Origin: Denticeps clupeoides
Taxonomy: Eukaryota > Chordata > Actinopteri > Clupeiformes > Denticipitidae
Direction: 5' to 3'
Length of the DNA stretch: 64,000 nucleotides
Assembly (NCBI RefSeq): GCF_900700375.1
Contig: NC_041717.1
Coordinates: 20,236,310-20,300,309 of the forward strand
In this document: one piece after another, positions 1 through 10,634 of the stretch
Layout of the letters: every line of letters starts with the position of its first letter
How positions within the stretch are numbered: the first letter of the stretch is position 1
Position numbers and translations under genes: made by a program
The notes under the pieces: model-generated
Database searches by the model: none
What the model was told of the DNA's origin: nothing
Seen by the model: the letters and a program-made list of their open reading frames with translations, nothing else

Positions 1-43
1 TCTGGCCATATTTTATACTACGTACATACATACATCCGTTTCT

Positions 44-278
44 GGGGCAGTGGTGGCCTAGCGGTTAAGGAAGCGGCCCAGTAATCAGAAGGTTGCCGGT
101 TCAAATCCGGTTCCCGATCCGCAGAGGTGCCACTGAGGTGCCACTGAGCAAAGCACCGTCCCCACACACTGCTCCCCGGGCGCCTGTCATGGCCGCCCAC
201 TGCTCACTCAGGGTCACTGTGTGCACCGTGTGCTGTGCTGCTGTGTATCACAAGTGACAATCTTTATCTTTATCATTT
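44..278 (+). repeat. SINE family A (tRNA-derived)
   Basis: Head has pol III A-box-like TGGCCTAGCGG and B-box-like GGTTCAAATCC, followed by a fixed body (GTGCCACTGAG duplicated, ACACTGCTCCCCGGGCGCC) and a tail ending GTGACAATC. It sits between CATA repeats. At least nine relatives occur in this window. Confidence 0.85.
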
Positions 279-512
279 ATTTCTTTATCATACATACATA
301 CATACATACTGTTAATCGTTTTAAATGGTCAATATTTAAGAGCGTCATGTTTGCTGTACACTCACACTGTGTGTCACATCACAGGTGATGACACTTGGTG
401 GACCACCGTGCAATAAACTCACCTGATTGGCCAACCTTTGTGATCTGTAAATTTGAATTTAATTGGCTGACCTTCAACACAGTTATTTATTTCTTCGTAA
501 AATTTGCGTTTT

Positions 513-753
513 CCAGGGGAAATTTTGATGGGTCTGTCCGGGCATTGGTCACAGCTGCGGGCATGGAATTTGTAAAATGGGAATTCTTTAATGTGGTACT
601 GCAGTATCACTTCAAAGAATTCCCATTCGGCCTGACCACTCCGTTGTTTCTTTACGTTTGACTGTCTTCGCGTGGCGGTCTTTAACGTAAGACATGTTCT
701 TTTTTGCCATTCATAGCACAATAATAAATGGTCTGTCTTCCTGACAGACCCAA
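513..753 (+). mobile_element. Internally deleted MITE of the GGGTCTGTC element
   Basis: The first ~110 and last ~130 bases match the ends of the 1255-bp element at 16318-17572; about 1 kb of the middle is missing. Inverted TGGGTCTGTC and GACAGACCCA lie near the two ends. The overlapping small reading frames here are not genes. Confidence 0.75.
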
Positions 754-1090
754 TTAATAACATATCCTGAACCATATGAAAATGTTATTGCATATTTTGT
801 CCACAAGAGCGAAAACCAACATAGACTATATAATACAAAAACAAATAGATTAAACTTGAGAATCAATGAATGTAGCAAAAAACACGTTAACATTATTATA
901 TCATTATCATATTTGTACTTTTTGCATGGCCAGAGTGGAAAATGTGCAAACCACCATCATGTTACTCTAACATTTACATGCATTCTTTCCCATCAAAGGA
1001 TATATAACCTATAATATACATGAAATATTATGCTGATTATTAAAACATTATTTTATTATATTCTAATTTTCCTCATGTTTTTTCTTTAAG
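754..1090. other. Unassigned sequence (probable mbd4 intron)
   Basis: AT-rich sequence with no coding signal. It lies just upstream of the first recognised mbd4 exon and is probably intronic. Confidence 0.4.
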
Positions 1091-2458
<1,368 letters not shown>

Positions 2459-2523
2459 CCTCTCTGAACGACAGCGCTGCTAAAGAGAGTTGTGTTCCAT
2501 TCATTTCAGATGAAAGCAGAAAT

Positions 2524-2529
2524 AATAAA
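2524..2529 (+). terminator. Polyadenylation signal of mbd4
   Basis: AATAAA lies 66 bases after the mbd4 stop; a second AATAAA-like site follows about 45 bases later. Position fits a short 3' UTR. Confidence 0.6.
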
Positions 2530-2939
2530 GGCATTTAATTTTTTTTACTGTGTCAGCAGATCTCTGAAATAAAATATCTTTATTAAGAATACCACGATAG
2601 CCGTTAGAACACCGAAGGCATCAGAAAATTACGGAATTTGACTCTTACTGTTAAAGTTTAGAGCGGAACAATATCCACAAACACAAATCAGGAACATGAA
2701 TCAGAAGAACAACTCTTTTGTAAGAGCATAACTGACGCCAACTTACAGTCAACAACTCATGTCAGAAACAGAGAAAAGAAGCGAGGCCAGTCTTGCAACT
2801 AAGCCGCTGATTTATGGTTCTGGTTCAAAATAAAGGCGTTGGAGAGCTGGAATAAAAAAAAAAAAAAGTTGAACCCACTCTCAATTTCAATTCAATTTCA
2901 GCTCTGGTGGATAATAAGGTTTATATAAAGCAAAGAGTA

Positions 2940-4500
2940 AATGTTTTATGCAAGGACCTGTGTGTGTTACGCTAGAGCATACCTGTAATGGGCTACACAA
3001 AAAAATTTGATCGTTGTAAAAGGGTATCAATCTGGAATTCAACGTTTGTTTTTCTCTTTCTTAACATAAGCTTTAATCTTGTCGACTATTTTAATAAGTC
3101 TAAGTTCTCGTAAACCCAACGCAGGGAATAGGCAGCCATATCCGGTGTCCTCATTTGCATATATATGTATAATAAACACGAGTATCAGGACTTGATTTAT
3201 TATATACTCTATGTATAATATAATAGGCTATATGTATAATAAACATGAGTATCTGATGACCAGGACTTGATTTATTATACACTCTTTCTCGTAAACCCAA
3301 CGCAGGGAAAAGGCAGCCATATTCGGTGTCCTCATTTGCATATATATGTATAACTGTCCGCCCTAACAAATTTGGGTTGACCTACAAAAATAGCATAAGG
3401 CTGTCGTGATGACACTTGGCGTAAAAAGCTGTGTTTTGAGAACGTGTTTAGAACGCCGCCGCCTTCAAATGGCATTCGTTTTTTTGGCGTAAAAAGCTGT
3501 TTTTTTGAAAACGTGTTTAGAACGCCGCCTTCAAATGGCATTCGTTTTTTTGGCGTAAAAAGCTGTTTTTTTTGAGAACGTGTTTAGAACACAGCCTTCA
3601 AACGAATGCCATTTGAAGGTGGCGTTCTAAACACGTTCTCAAAACACAGCTTTTTACGCCAAGTGTCATCACGACAGCCTTATGCTATTTTTGTAGGTCA
3701 ACCCAAATTTGTTAGGGCGGACAGTTATACATATAACCATATATAACACTAATGATTAGCATTAGGTGTTATATGTAGTTAGTTATATGTATAATTGTCC
3801 GCCCTAACAAATTTGTGTTGGAAATTCAACGGCTGGATTTGGTGAAATAACTGTCAATCGTACTTTGTTAGGATAGGGTTTCACACACACGAAATCTTAC
3901 TAATTCTAATGCTAGAAGTTTCAGTTCACATTGTGTTTCCTTTTACGGAAAAATTAGTAAAAAAATCACTGTTGGGTCAATTTATGCAAGGACCTGGGTG
4001 TGTTACGATAGATGGCTACTTATAATGGGCTAAACAAAAACATGTGATCGTTGTAAAAGGGTTCTGGACTTCAACGGTTTTTTTTTTTCTCTTTCTTTAA
4101 TATAAGCTTTTACCTTGTCAACTATTTTATCAATCTAAACAGGAGTATCAGATGACCAGGACTTGATTTATTATATACTCTTTCTCCTAAATTCAACACA
4201 GATTCACACACCATCTATTGGAATTACTTACCATAATGAATAATAAATCACAATTCATTCAAGCACCTGTGTGTGTTACAATAGATGGCTACTTATAATG
4301 GGGCTACGCAAAAACATTTTATCATTGTAAAAGGGTATCAAGGGTATCATTTTGGATTTCAACATTTATTTTTCTCTTTCTTAATATGAGCTTTTATCTT
4401 GTTGACTATTTTATCAATCTTGACAAGAGTCTTTGATGACCAGGCCTTGATTTATTATATACTCTTTCTAATTAATTGGATACAGGGGAAAACACAGCCA
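2940..4500. repeat. Degenerate tandem repeat, three units
   Basis: A unit of roughly 250-350 bases recurs near 2950, 3985 and 4262. Shared landmarks in order are CAAGGACCTGTGTGTGTTAC, ATCGTTGTAAAAGGG, TTTTTCTCTTTCTTAA, AGCTTT..CTTGTCGAC, and CCAGGACTTGATTTATTATA. A foldback element (3351-3727) is inserted in the first unit. No coding content is visible. Confidence 0.65.
3351..3727. mobile_element. Foldback (palindromic) MITE
   Basis: Arms 3351-3479 and 3602-3727 are near-perfect reverse complements of about 127 bp, starting TAACTGTCCGCCC and ending GGGCGGACAGTTA. The loop holds repeats of a ~65-bp segment (TGGCGTAAAAAGCTGT to TGGCATTCG). A separate stretch at 3795 repeats the outer terminus. 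No transposase is visible; the superfamily is unknown. Confidence 0.7.
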
Positions 4501-4869
4501 GTTTCGGTGTCCTCACTTGTATCAACTACATTTGGATTATTATTATCTAATTCTGATTATTTATAATTTTCTTTTAATATTTCGGTCATTTTTTTTCCCG
4601 GTTTGAATTTTAAAATGTGTTTTCCTATAAATATGTTAGGTGACCCATTGTTGTAGTTAAAGATTTTTTTTGTTAAGGTGTTTCATTTTGAATTCTGTGG
4701 TAAAAATTAGTTTAATTCATTTTGGGAATAAGACTCTAACATAACAAAACTAATTTATAGACCCATTTAACACCACCTTTTATCTTGTGTCACGCAAGGA
4801 ATACATAGATGATGGTGTTAATGGGGCCATAAATTTGTTACAGCAGAAACTGGCTATAAAAACTGCACC

Positions 4870-5335
4870 AGACCCTTACCCTGGCCTGGAGGCGATTCGG
4901 TTCTATGCTTACATTTACAGCATTTATCAGACACCCTTATCCAGAGCGACTTACAATCAGTAGTTACAGGGAGACAGGGAGTCTTAAGGTTAAGTGTCTT
5001 GCTAAGGGACACAATGGTAGTAAGTGGGATTTGAACCTGGGTTTCCTGGTTCACAGGCAAGTGTCTTACCCACTAGGCTACTACCACCCAAATGCTGTAG
5101 TAGAGGGTGTGGTGTTGGTTAAATAACCATGCATAGAACTTGATTAGGCGAGGGTTTCATCTGGCACATCCTATTTAGCCCATCCTGCTGACACTAGTAG
5201 ATCACCCTTACCTGGCCTGGAGGAGATTCAGTTCTATGCAATAGGAGGCTTTGGTTAAATAACCGTCCATAGAACTTGGTTAGGAGAGGGTCTCATCTGG
5301 CAGATCAAATTGCCAATCGTGCTCACACTAGTACA
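4870..5335. repeat. Tandem duplication interrupted by a SINE
   Basis: A ~130-bp unit (ACCCTTACC.TGGCCTGGAGG, GATTC.GTTCTATGC, GGTTAAATAACC, AGAACTTG.TTAGG) occurs twice. The first copy is split by SINE-B 4905-5091; the second lies at 5204-5335. The repeat therefore predates that SINE. Confidence 0.6.
4905..5091 (-). repeat. SINE family B (tRNA head, L2 tail)
   Basis: Read on the minus strand: GGTAGTAGCCTAGTGGGTAA head, B-box GGTTCAAATCC, body CTTAGCAAGACACTTAACC, and the L2-like end GTCGCTCTGGATAAGGGTGT followed by TGTAAATGTAA. Confidence 0.8.
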
Positions 5336-5339
5336 TGAT

Positions 5340-6795
5340 AAATCAGTGCTTGTTCTTGTCCTAATCTTTACACACCATTCTCTGACGTTAATTGGTGCCC
5401 CTAGAGAATCATGATTTGGTCGGGTCGTCCCAGAATCTGTGTTAGTTTCGATATTTTACTAATTCTAATGCTATAAGTTTCAGTTCACATTGTGTTTGTT
5501 TTTACATAAACACTTCTTCATCTTCTCGAAAGCTTTCTCGAGCGCAACACGTGCTTCTACAGTCCAGATTTTGAATGTCTTTATAGCCTTTTTCAGAATC
5601 TCAATGCACTCCTTAAAGCTTTTAGGTTTGCACATTGGATCATTTTTTCTCTTCTCGGTGCTTGATTAAAAATGATTTTTTAGATCTAATAATTATACCA
5701 TTCTTATTTAAAATGCTCATATATATGTGCTGTTTACCTATAAATAGGTTAGCATTGTATTTAGACAAGAATATTTGAACCTGTGGCTTGAACTTGGCCT
5801 ATGGCAATGTGTAGTTCATATGACTCTTCCTGAGGCTGGAATATGTTTTTTTCGAGACGCAGGTTACAGAACTCTTCATTCGTGGCGTTGCCCTGGATTC
5901 TGCTTCGATATCATTTTACTAATGGTCTGTGAGCCCTTGGTTGTTCTTTGACTGTACATTTTCAGTTTCAAGAAAATCTTTTGTTTCAGAGAAACTCAAG
6001 TGTGTTCAGACTTACCGTTCTTCTGACGAGCTCGTTTCTTTACAGGGAGATGGGCCATAATTGGGCAAAGATTTCTCAAAGTTGTCATTCTTTAATCTGT
6101 TGTGTATAAATAGGTTAGCACTATCATCCAAGATATGTTTCGTTCAAGAATATTCAACACCTATATCACAACATAGAACGTAGGATTTTTCCTTTCGCTT
6201 ATCCTGACCAGAATTCATCTTAAGTAAGCTGAAAAGTAAGATCGTTGAGAAGCTCAGTGAGGTCTTTCAGCAAAGCACAATTCAAAAGCCGTGGGTTGTT
6301 CTTTAACTGATCGTAAGTCTGTTCAGACTTACCGTTCTACTGACGAAGCTAGACGGCGCAATTACTTGACTCTACCGAGCATGGTCCACCGACTGTATCG
6401 TTGCCTGTATTTTTGCACATTGTGATTCGTCATCAACAAGTGTTGAGTATCCGTGTTTTGTTGTGTATCCCTCCTGCTGCTAATTCAGGTCTGATAGCCA
6501 CGTTTTCATCCAAGGATCTCCTTCTTTTAAACTTTTTCGTGAGTTTTGTAGTTAAGTTCTTGAACCGGTGGTGAATTTCTTTCAGAAATGTTTTCAGTTT
6601 TCGAATGAAAGTTTTAAATTAGACATAAAAGTTAAAATGAACTTTTTTGCTTTAGTTTTTTTCCATTTTATTTGGATGAATTTTAATTATCTTTCTTTTT
6701 AAAACTTTTCCTTGATATATAAATAAGTTAGCACTATTATCCCAGATATGTTGGTTCAAGAATATTCAAGCGCCTCCGCCCGTTCTCCCAGGCAG
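5340..6795. repeat. Old degenerate repeats, no gene seen
   Basis: Two sequence blocks recur in decayed form: CAGACTTACCGTTCTNCTGACGA near 6010 and 6320, and TTAGCACTAT..CCNAGATATGTT..TTCAAGAATATTCAA near 6115 and 6725, with a weaker trace near 5745. No reading frame of interest or RNA gene was recognised. Confidence 0.45.
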
Positions 6796-6799
6796 CCAC

Positions 6800-6975
6800 C
6801 GGCCACAGGCAGCCCTTATCCAGAGCGACTTACAGTCAGTAGTTACAGGGACAGTCCCCCCCTGGAGACACTCAGGGTTAAGTGTCTTGCTCAGGGACAC
6901 GATGGTAGTAAGTGGGGTTTGAACCTGGGTCTTCTGGTTCACAGGTGAGTGTTTTACCCGCTAGGCTACTACCAC
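6800..6975 (-). repeat. SINE family B
   Basis: Minus-strand copy with the GGTAGTAGCCTAGCGGGTAA head, B-box GGTTCAAACC, and the L2-like GTCGCTCTGGATAAGGGCTG end. Confidence 0.8.
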
Positions 6976-7195
6976 CCTAGACTACACTTGGAGCAGCTTT
7001 GCTAGCTAGGAATGGCCTAACATGAATTAGCCTAAGACAATTCCTGAAGAGGTTCAAAACACGACATTTCAACTCTCAGAGATACCGAGTCTCTGAGCAG
7101 CGGGTTCACTTACATTCAGCATTAGACTCATTTACTGAGAATTCTTTAAACCCTGCTTTAACTTTTATAAGTTATTCTAACACTTCCCCGGTGGT

Positions 7196-7233
7196 GTGAC
7201 AGGCGGGGATACTCACCACTACACTGACGAGGA
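7196..7233 (-). pseudogene. tRNA-Asp 5' half
   Basis: Minus strand matches tRNA-Asp from TCCTCG through the D arm and anticodon stem into CCTGTCAC, then stops matching. The flank upstream resembles that of the intact tRNA-Asp at 9388, so this is a broken member of the same unit. Confidence 0.75.
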
Positions 7234-7440
7234 GATGCGCTGCTGCTACTCCGGAGTTACTCCTACTAGTCTGAGTTACTACTACTAGTCTGGCCGTTAC
7301 CAATGCATTCATTAATAATTAAAACGAGGCGCTTAATAAAGATAATATAGGACCAACCACCACAAGGTAACACCTCGAACCTCATTTTACTGTTACGTCA
7401 CACAGGACCAGAAATATTTCATCAAATGACCAACTTAATA

Positions 7441-7472
7441 CCCGTCGGGGAATCGAACCCCGGTCTGTCGCG
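7441..7472 (-). pseudogene. tRNA-Asp 3' half
   Basis: Minus strand carries AGACCGGGGTTCGATTCCCC and GACGGG, the variable region, T arm and acceptor 3' strand of tRNA-Asp. It lies upstream of the 5' half (minus orientation), so the two halves are in permuted order. Confidence 0.75.
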
Positions 7473-7680
7473 CCCGGGCCGTGCAACGTTAACTTTCCCC
7501 ATTCATTTTCAGCGGTAGTGCTTAACAGTGCGGGTGTAATATATTTCCGGCCACTACGAGGTTTGGCGCTGTTTACACTTTTTCTCGCAACCGTCTGCAG
7601 CACAAACAATTGACATTTGTCAGGACTGACGGTCCATTTTGGAGGCATCAGCTCTGCTCTGATCAAGATGAAACCATGGG
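7473..7680 (-). repeat. tRNA-flanking repeat U, copy 1
   Basis: Shares with 9657-9880 (+) and 15340-15540 (-) the blocks TCCAAAATGGACNGT, GTCCTGACAAA, GGCCGGAAATATATTAC, GTTAAGCACTACCGCTGA and GAATGGG.AAAGTTAA. All three copies abut a tRNA or tRNA half. Confidence 0.7.
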
Positions 7681-8499
7681 AAGCTCTGCAAGGTATATTA
7701 AACACCTGACTAAGAAGAAGAACACCAGCTCTTCACTGAACACAAGTCTGGGAAGAAGAAATGTTACTGGTGGGTCATTTCAGATGTTGATTTCAGACAC
7801 GTCATCAAGACCATTTTCATTTATTGATTATTATTATTTTTTTTTAAATCTCAGGATGGGTTTTGGGGGCCTGGAGAAAGTGGGACTCCCCATCCACTTC
7901 TGCTACCTCTTGCAGGTCAGGGGGACCTTCAACAGCAGCCCCCCAAAAAGGACCCAGCTCGTCCAGCTCCACTTCAAGAAGTATCTCACCTGAGAGGAGC
8001 AACGAAGCGAGGAACCAATGCATTAATTAACGTTACTGGACGAGGCTCCTCGCATGCAACCGGACGAAATATCTAAGCTGTGCAGGACCAGGGTTGGTGA
8101 GCCCTGCTCTGTACGCTGGAAGCAGATGTTGACCAAGCCAGTAAACACGATTCACTTGAACGTCGTCATAATTCATTTGCATTATTTCAAACCGTACATA
8201 TCAAGGTAATTCAGCTAGATAATGGTTTTATTATGTTGATCAAACATGATTTGGCATTAATTTGGTTATTATAAAGTTATTCTTACATGCTGAAATCATG
8301 TTATTTAGGGGGGGGGGAAATCTAGCTGAATTAACTTGATAATTAACAATGACAATTGTGGTCCTTTACGGTCCATTTTATGTGGAATTTTAGCTTTTGA
8401 ACACCACGGTCCTTCCTTAAATCGTAATCATGGTTTAATTCGACGTGTTTTGTTCAGGAAATCGTTACTAGTTCCTTCCTGGTTCCTTCTCCTGGTTCC

Positions 8500-8680
8500 T
8501 TCTCAGTGGATCTGCAGGCGCTTGATCCAGGCCTGAAGAAGCGTCTGAAGAAGGAGCTGATGGAGCGAGGGATGAAGTGTGGGGGGACTCGACCCCAGTC
8601 AGATAGACCCCGCCCTCCTTGCCAAGCCTGCCAAAGGCAAGAAGAAACGAGGTCTGGTGCCACCAGACAGGGTTGGACGG
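8500..8680 (+). pseudogene. SDE2-like C-terminal SAP-domain fragment
   Basis: One frame from 8506 reads VDLQALDPGLKKRLKKELME then RGMKCGGT, resembling the C-terminal SAP-type region of SDE2 (replication-stress and splicing factor). The expected following segment (an ERAARLFSVRG-like stretch in the family, from memory) is missing; QIDPALLAKPAKGKKK then appears in another frame. This suggests an internal deletion with frameshift. At 7945-8010 a serine-rich SRSISPERSNEARN-like stretch could be a further piece. I infer a pseudogene or partial duplicate; the family call rests on recall of the C-terminal motif. Confidence 0.55.
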
Positions 8681-8699
8681 TCGTGGATAAATCCCCACG

Positions 8700-9240
8700 T
8701 CGTTCTCTATATTGCGTTTTTCCTTCTTTTTTTTTTGTTTTGTTCTTAATTTATGTGATTAATTTTATATGCAAGCAAAAGTGTCCCCAAGACACGGGAA
8801 CAGGATGGACACTGACTTTACACAAGGTACAGATTTGATTCGAGTTTAATTGTCGTTTGGCTTTTTAATAAAATAAATGTGATCGTCCGAGCCATTCCAA
8901 TAAAAATCCTTTGCTTCCAATTTCCGTCCACGCGGTTTCAGTCGGAGAAAAGACACGGAACCGAGCAGCAGAAATGCAGCGTTTCCTTTTTATACAACCT
9001 TTGTTTTAATTTCTTAATATCACTCGTTTTAATCCGTTTATCCTGGCATTTAGTGTGGAAAAGTACATGTTAAAAGTTCTATTGCGTTCTAAAATAAAAA
9101 AAAAAGATGAGTTCCATGGTTATTTGATGACGTCATGGTGAAGTCCAGGTTGTGGGGGGCGTGGCCTTGATCCTGCAGTCCCTCCGGTCGCCTGAAGAGG
9201 CGCTATTTGCGACGCGGGCCGCTCCGCCTTCACGGGAGTT
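8700..9240. other. No gene recognised
   Basis: AT-rich with runs of T and AATAAA-like sites after the SDE2-like fragment, then GC-rich sequence near 9150-9235. Nothing assignable was seen. Confidence 0.4.
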
Positions 9241-9387
9241 TATTAATCTTTATTAAACCGACCCTCATTTATTATGATAAATTTATGAACTGGTCGGGAG
9301 GTTACTTCATGCATTGAAAATAGTGTTACCAATGGCCAGTCTAATACGTAGACTATTAGTAATAACACCGTAGCTGTGTAGTACAAC

Positions 9388-9459
9388 TCCTCGTTAGTAT
9401 AGTGGTGAGTATCCCCGCCTGTCACGCGGGAGACCGGGGTTCGATTCCCCGACGGGGAG
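9388..9459 (+). tRNA. tRNA-Asp (anticodon GTC)
   Basis: 72 bases fold as a full cloverleaf: acceptor TCCTCGT with ACGGGGA, D arm TAGTATAGTGGTGAGTA, anticodon arm CCCGCCTGTCACGCGGG with GTC, and T arm CCGGGGTTCGATTCCCCG. The internal A and B boxes are intact. It charges aspartate for GAC/GAT. It is the only intact member of a local tRNA-Asp family with three broken relatives. Confidence 0.95.
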
Positions 9460-9608
9460 ACACTTTATTATTTCAGTTTATTGTAACCTTTATAATTTTA
9501 TAGACATCAGACCAGAAAACAGCGTGCCAATGCAGCCGAGAAATTCGTCCATTAAACATGCGCATCCAGTCGAACGTTGTAACCGCAGCGTGGCAATAAA
9601 ACCTCGAT

Positions 9609-9642
9609 CGTCGGGGATTCGAACTCTGGTCTCCCGCATGAC
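9609..9642 (-). pseudogene. tRNA-Asp 3' half (second)
   Basis: Minus strand GCGGGAGACCAGAGTTCGAA then TCCCCGACG matches the tRNA-Asp 3' half with changes in the T arm. It lies 150 bases beyond the intact tRNA-Asp on the opposite strand. Confidence 0.7.
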
Positions 9643-9656
9643 TAAAATTTTGAATT

Positions 9657-9880
9657 TGAATTGATCAGAGCAAAGTTGATTCCTCCAAAATGGACTGTTA
9701 GTCAGGACAAATGTACATTCTTTGTACTGCAGACAAGTGGCGGAGAGCGTCTGCTGACCGGGAAAAAAAAAATAGTCGAAACAGCGCCAACACTCGTAGT
9801 GGCCGGAAATATATTACATCCGTACTGTTAAGCACTACCGCTGACATGAATGGGAAAAGTTAAGGAGAGTTAAGCTTAAC
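9657..9880 (+). repeat. tRNA-flanking repeat U, copy 2
   Basis: Plus-strand copy of the block described at 7473-7680. It sits between a tRNA-Asp half and a tRNA-Val half. Confidence 0.7.
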
Positions 9881-9888
9881 AGTCGGGG

Positions 9889-9925
9889 CGCGAAGAGGTC
9901 TCCGGTTCGAAACCGGACGGAAAAC
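9889..9925 (+). pseudogene. tRNA-Val 3' half
   Basis: Carries GGTCTCCGGTTCGAAACCGG and ACGGAAAAC, the variable region, T arm and acceptor 3' strand of tRNA-Val with an inserted base. A T run follows, as at the end of a pol III gene. No 5' half precedes it. Confidence 0.7.
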
Positions 9926-9994
9926 CTTTTTCTTTTAGTGCATTCTCTAAAAAATTAAATAAAACAAGACGTGTCAACCGTTCCTAAACGCAGC

Positions 9995-10067
9995 GTTTCC
10001 GTAGTGTAGTGGTTATCACGTTCGCCTAACACGCGAAAGGTCCTCGGTTCGAAACCGGGCGGAAACA
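9995..10067 (+). tRNA. tRNA-Val (anticodon AAC)
   Basis: 73 bases: acceptor GTTTCCG/CGGAAAC with discriminator A, D arm TAGTGTAGTGGTTATCA, anticodon loop CTAACAC, T arm TCGGTTCGAAACCGG with one G:U pair. It decodes GUU and, after inosine modification, GUC. The 5' flank resembles that of the tRNA-Val genes at 14.9-15.2 kb. Confidence 0.95.
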
Positions 10068-10117
10068 GTTTTAAATATACATTTTGATTCAATATGGGCG
10101 CTTGTAGAAACGTGCAA

Positions 10118-10353
10118 GTTATGTACTTAACAAAAAAAAAAAAGGTGAAATAGCTGAAAACATGTTTTATATTCTAGTTTCTTTGCTCTGGTTACTGCTT
10201 TGCACACTCTTGGCATTCTCTCGATGAGCTTCAAGAGGTCGTCACCTGAAATGCTTCCAGTCTTGAAGGAGTTCCCAGAGATGTTTAGCACTTGTTGGTC
10301 CAGCTCACCCCAAACCATCTGGACTGGGTTCAGGTCCGGTGACTGTGGAGTTT
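10118..10353 (-). mobile_element. Tc1-type transposon fragment
   Basis: Matches the interior of the short Tc1-like elements at 36680-37185 and 46787-47269. Minus strand encodes a Tc1 transposase C-terminal remnant ([18 protein letters not shown], then RMPRVCKAV). Both termini are missing. Confidence 0.75.
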
Positions 10354-10440
10354 TACAAATATTTACAAATATTGTAAATATAACATTAGATATAAAATAT
10401 AAAAATGATCTAATATATAAATAAAATATAACATCAACCA

Positions 10441-10630
10441 TAAGTAATTATTTTACTATAATAAGTTATTATATATTTTGTATTGTTTGTCAAAGTGTGT
10501 TTAATTATTGCTTCCCAGAACAATTGTTACATTTCAAATTCACAGAACCGACATATTACAAGCTCATTCAATTTAAACTGCGTAATGAAATGTTAAGTAT
10601 GAAAGCAGCGTTTGACAAACATACTCACGC
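10441..10630 (+). repeat. Inverted-repeat arm X, left copy
   Basis: Reverse complement of 16140-16310. Shared blocks are AGTTATTATATATTTT, TTTGTCAAAGTGTGTTTAAT, ACATTTCAAATTC and CAATTTAAACTG. It is cut on its right by the L2 LINE. See the inverted-repeat finding. Confidence 0.7.
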
Positions 10631-10634
10631 TGCA

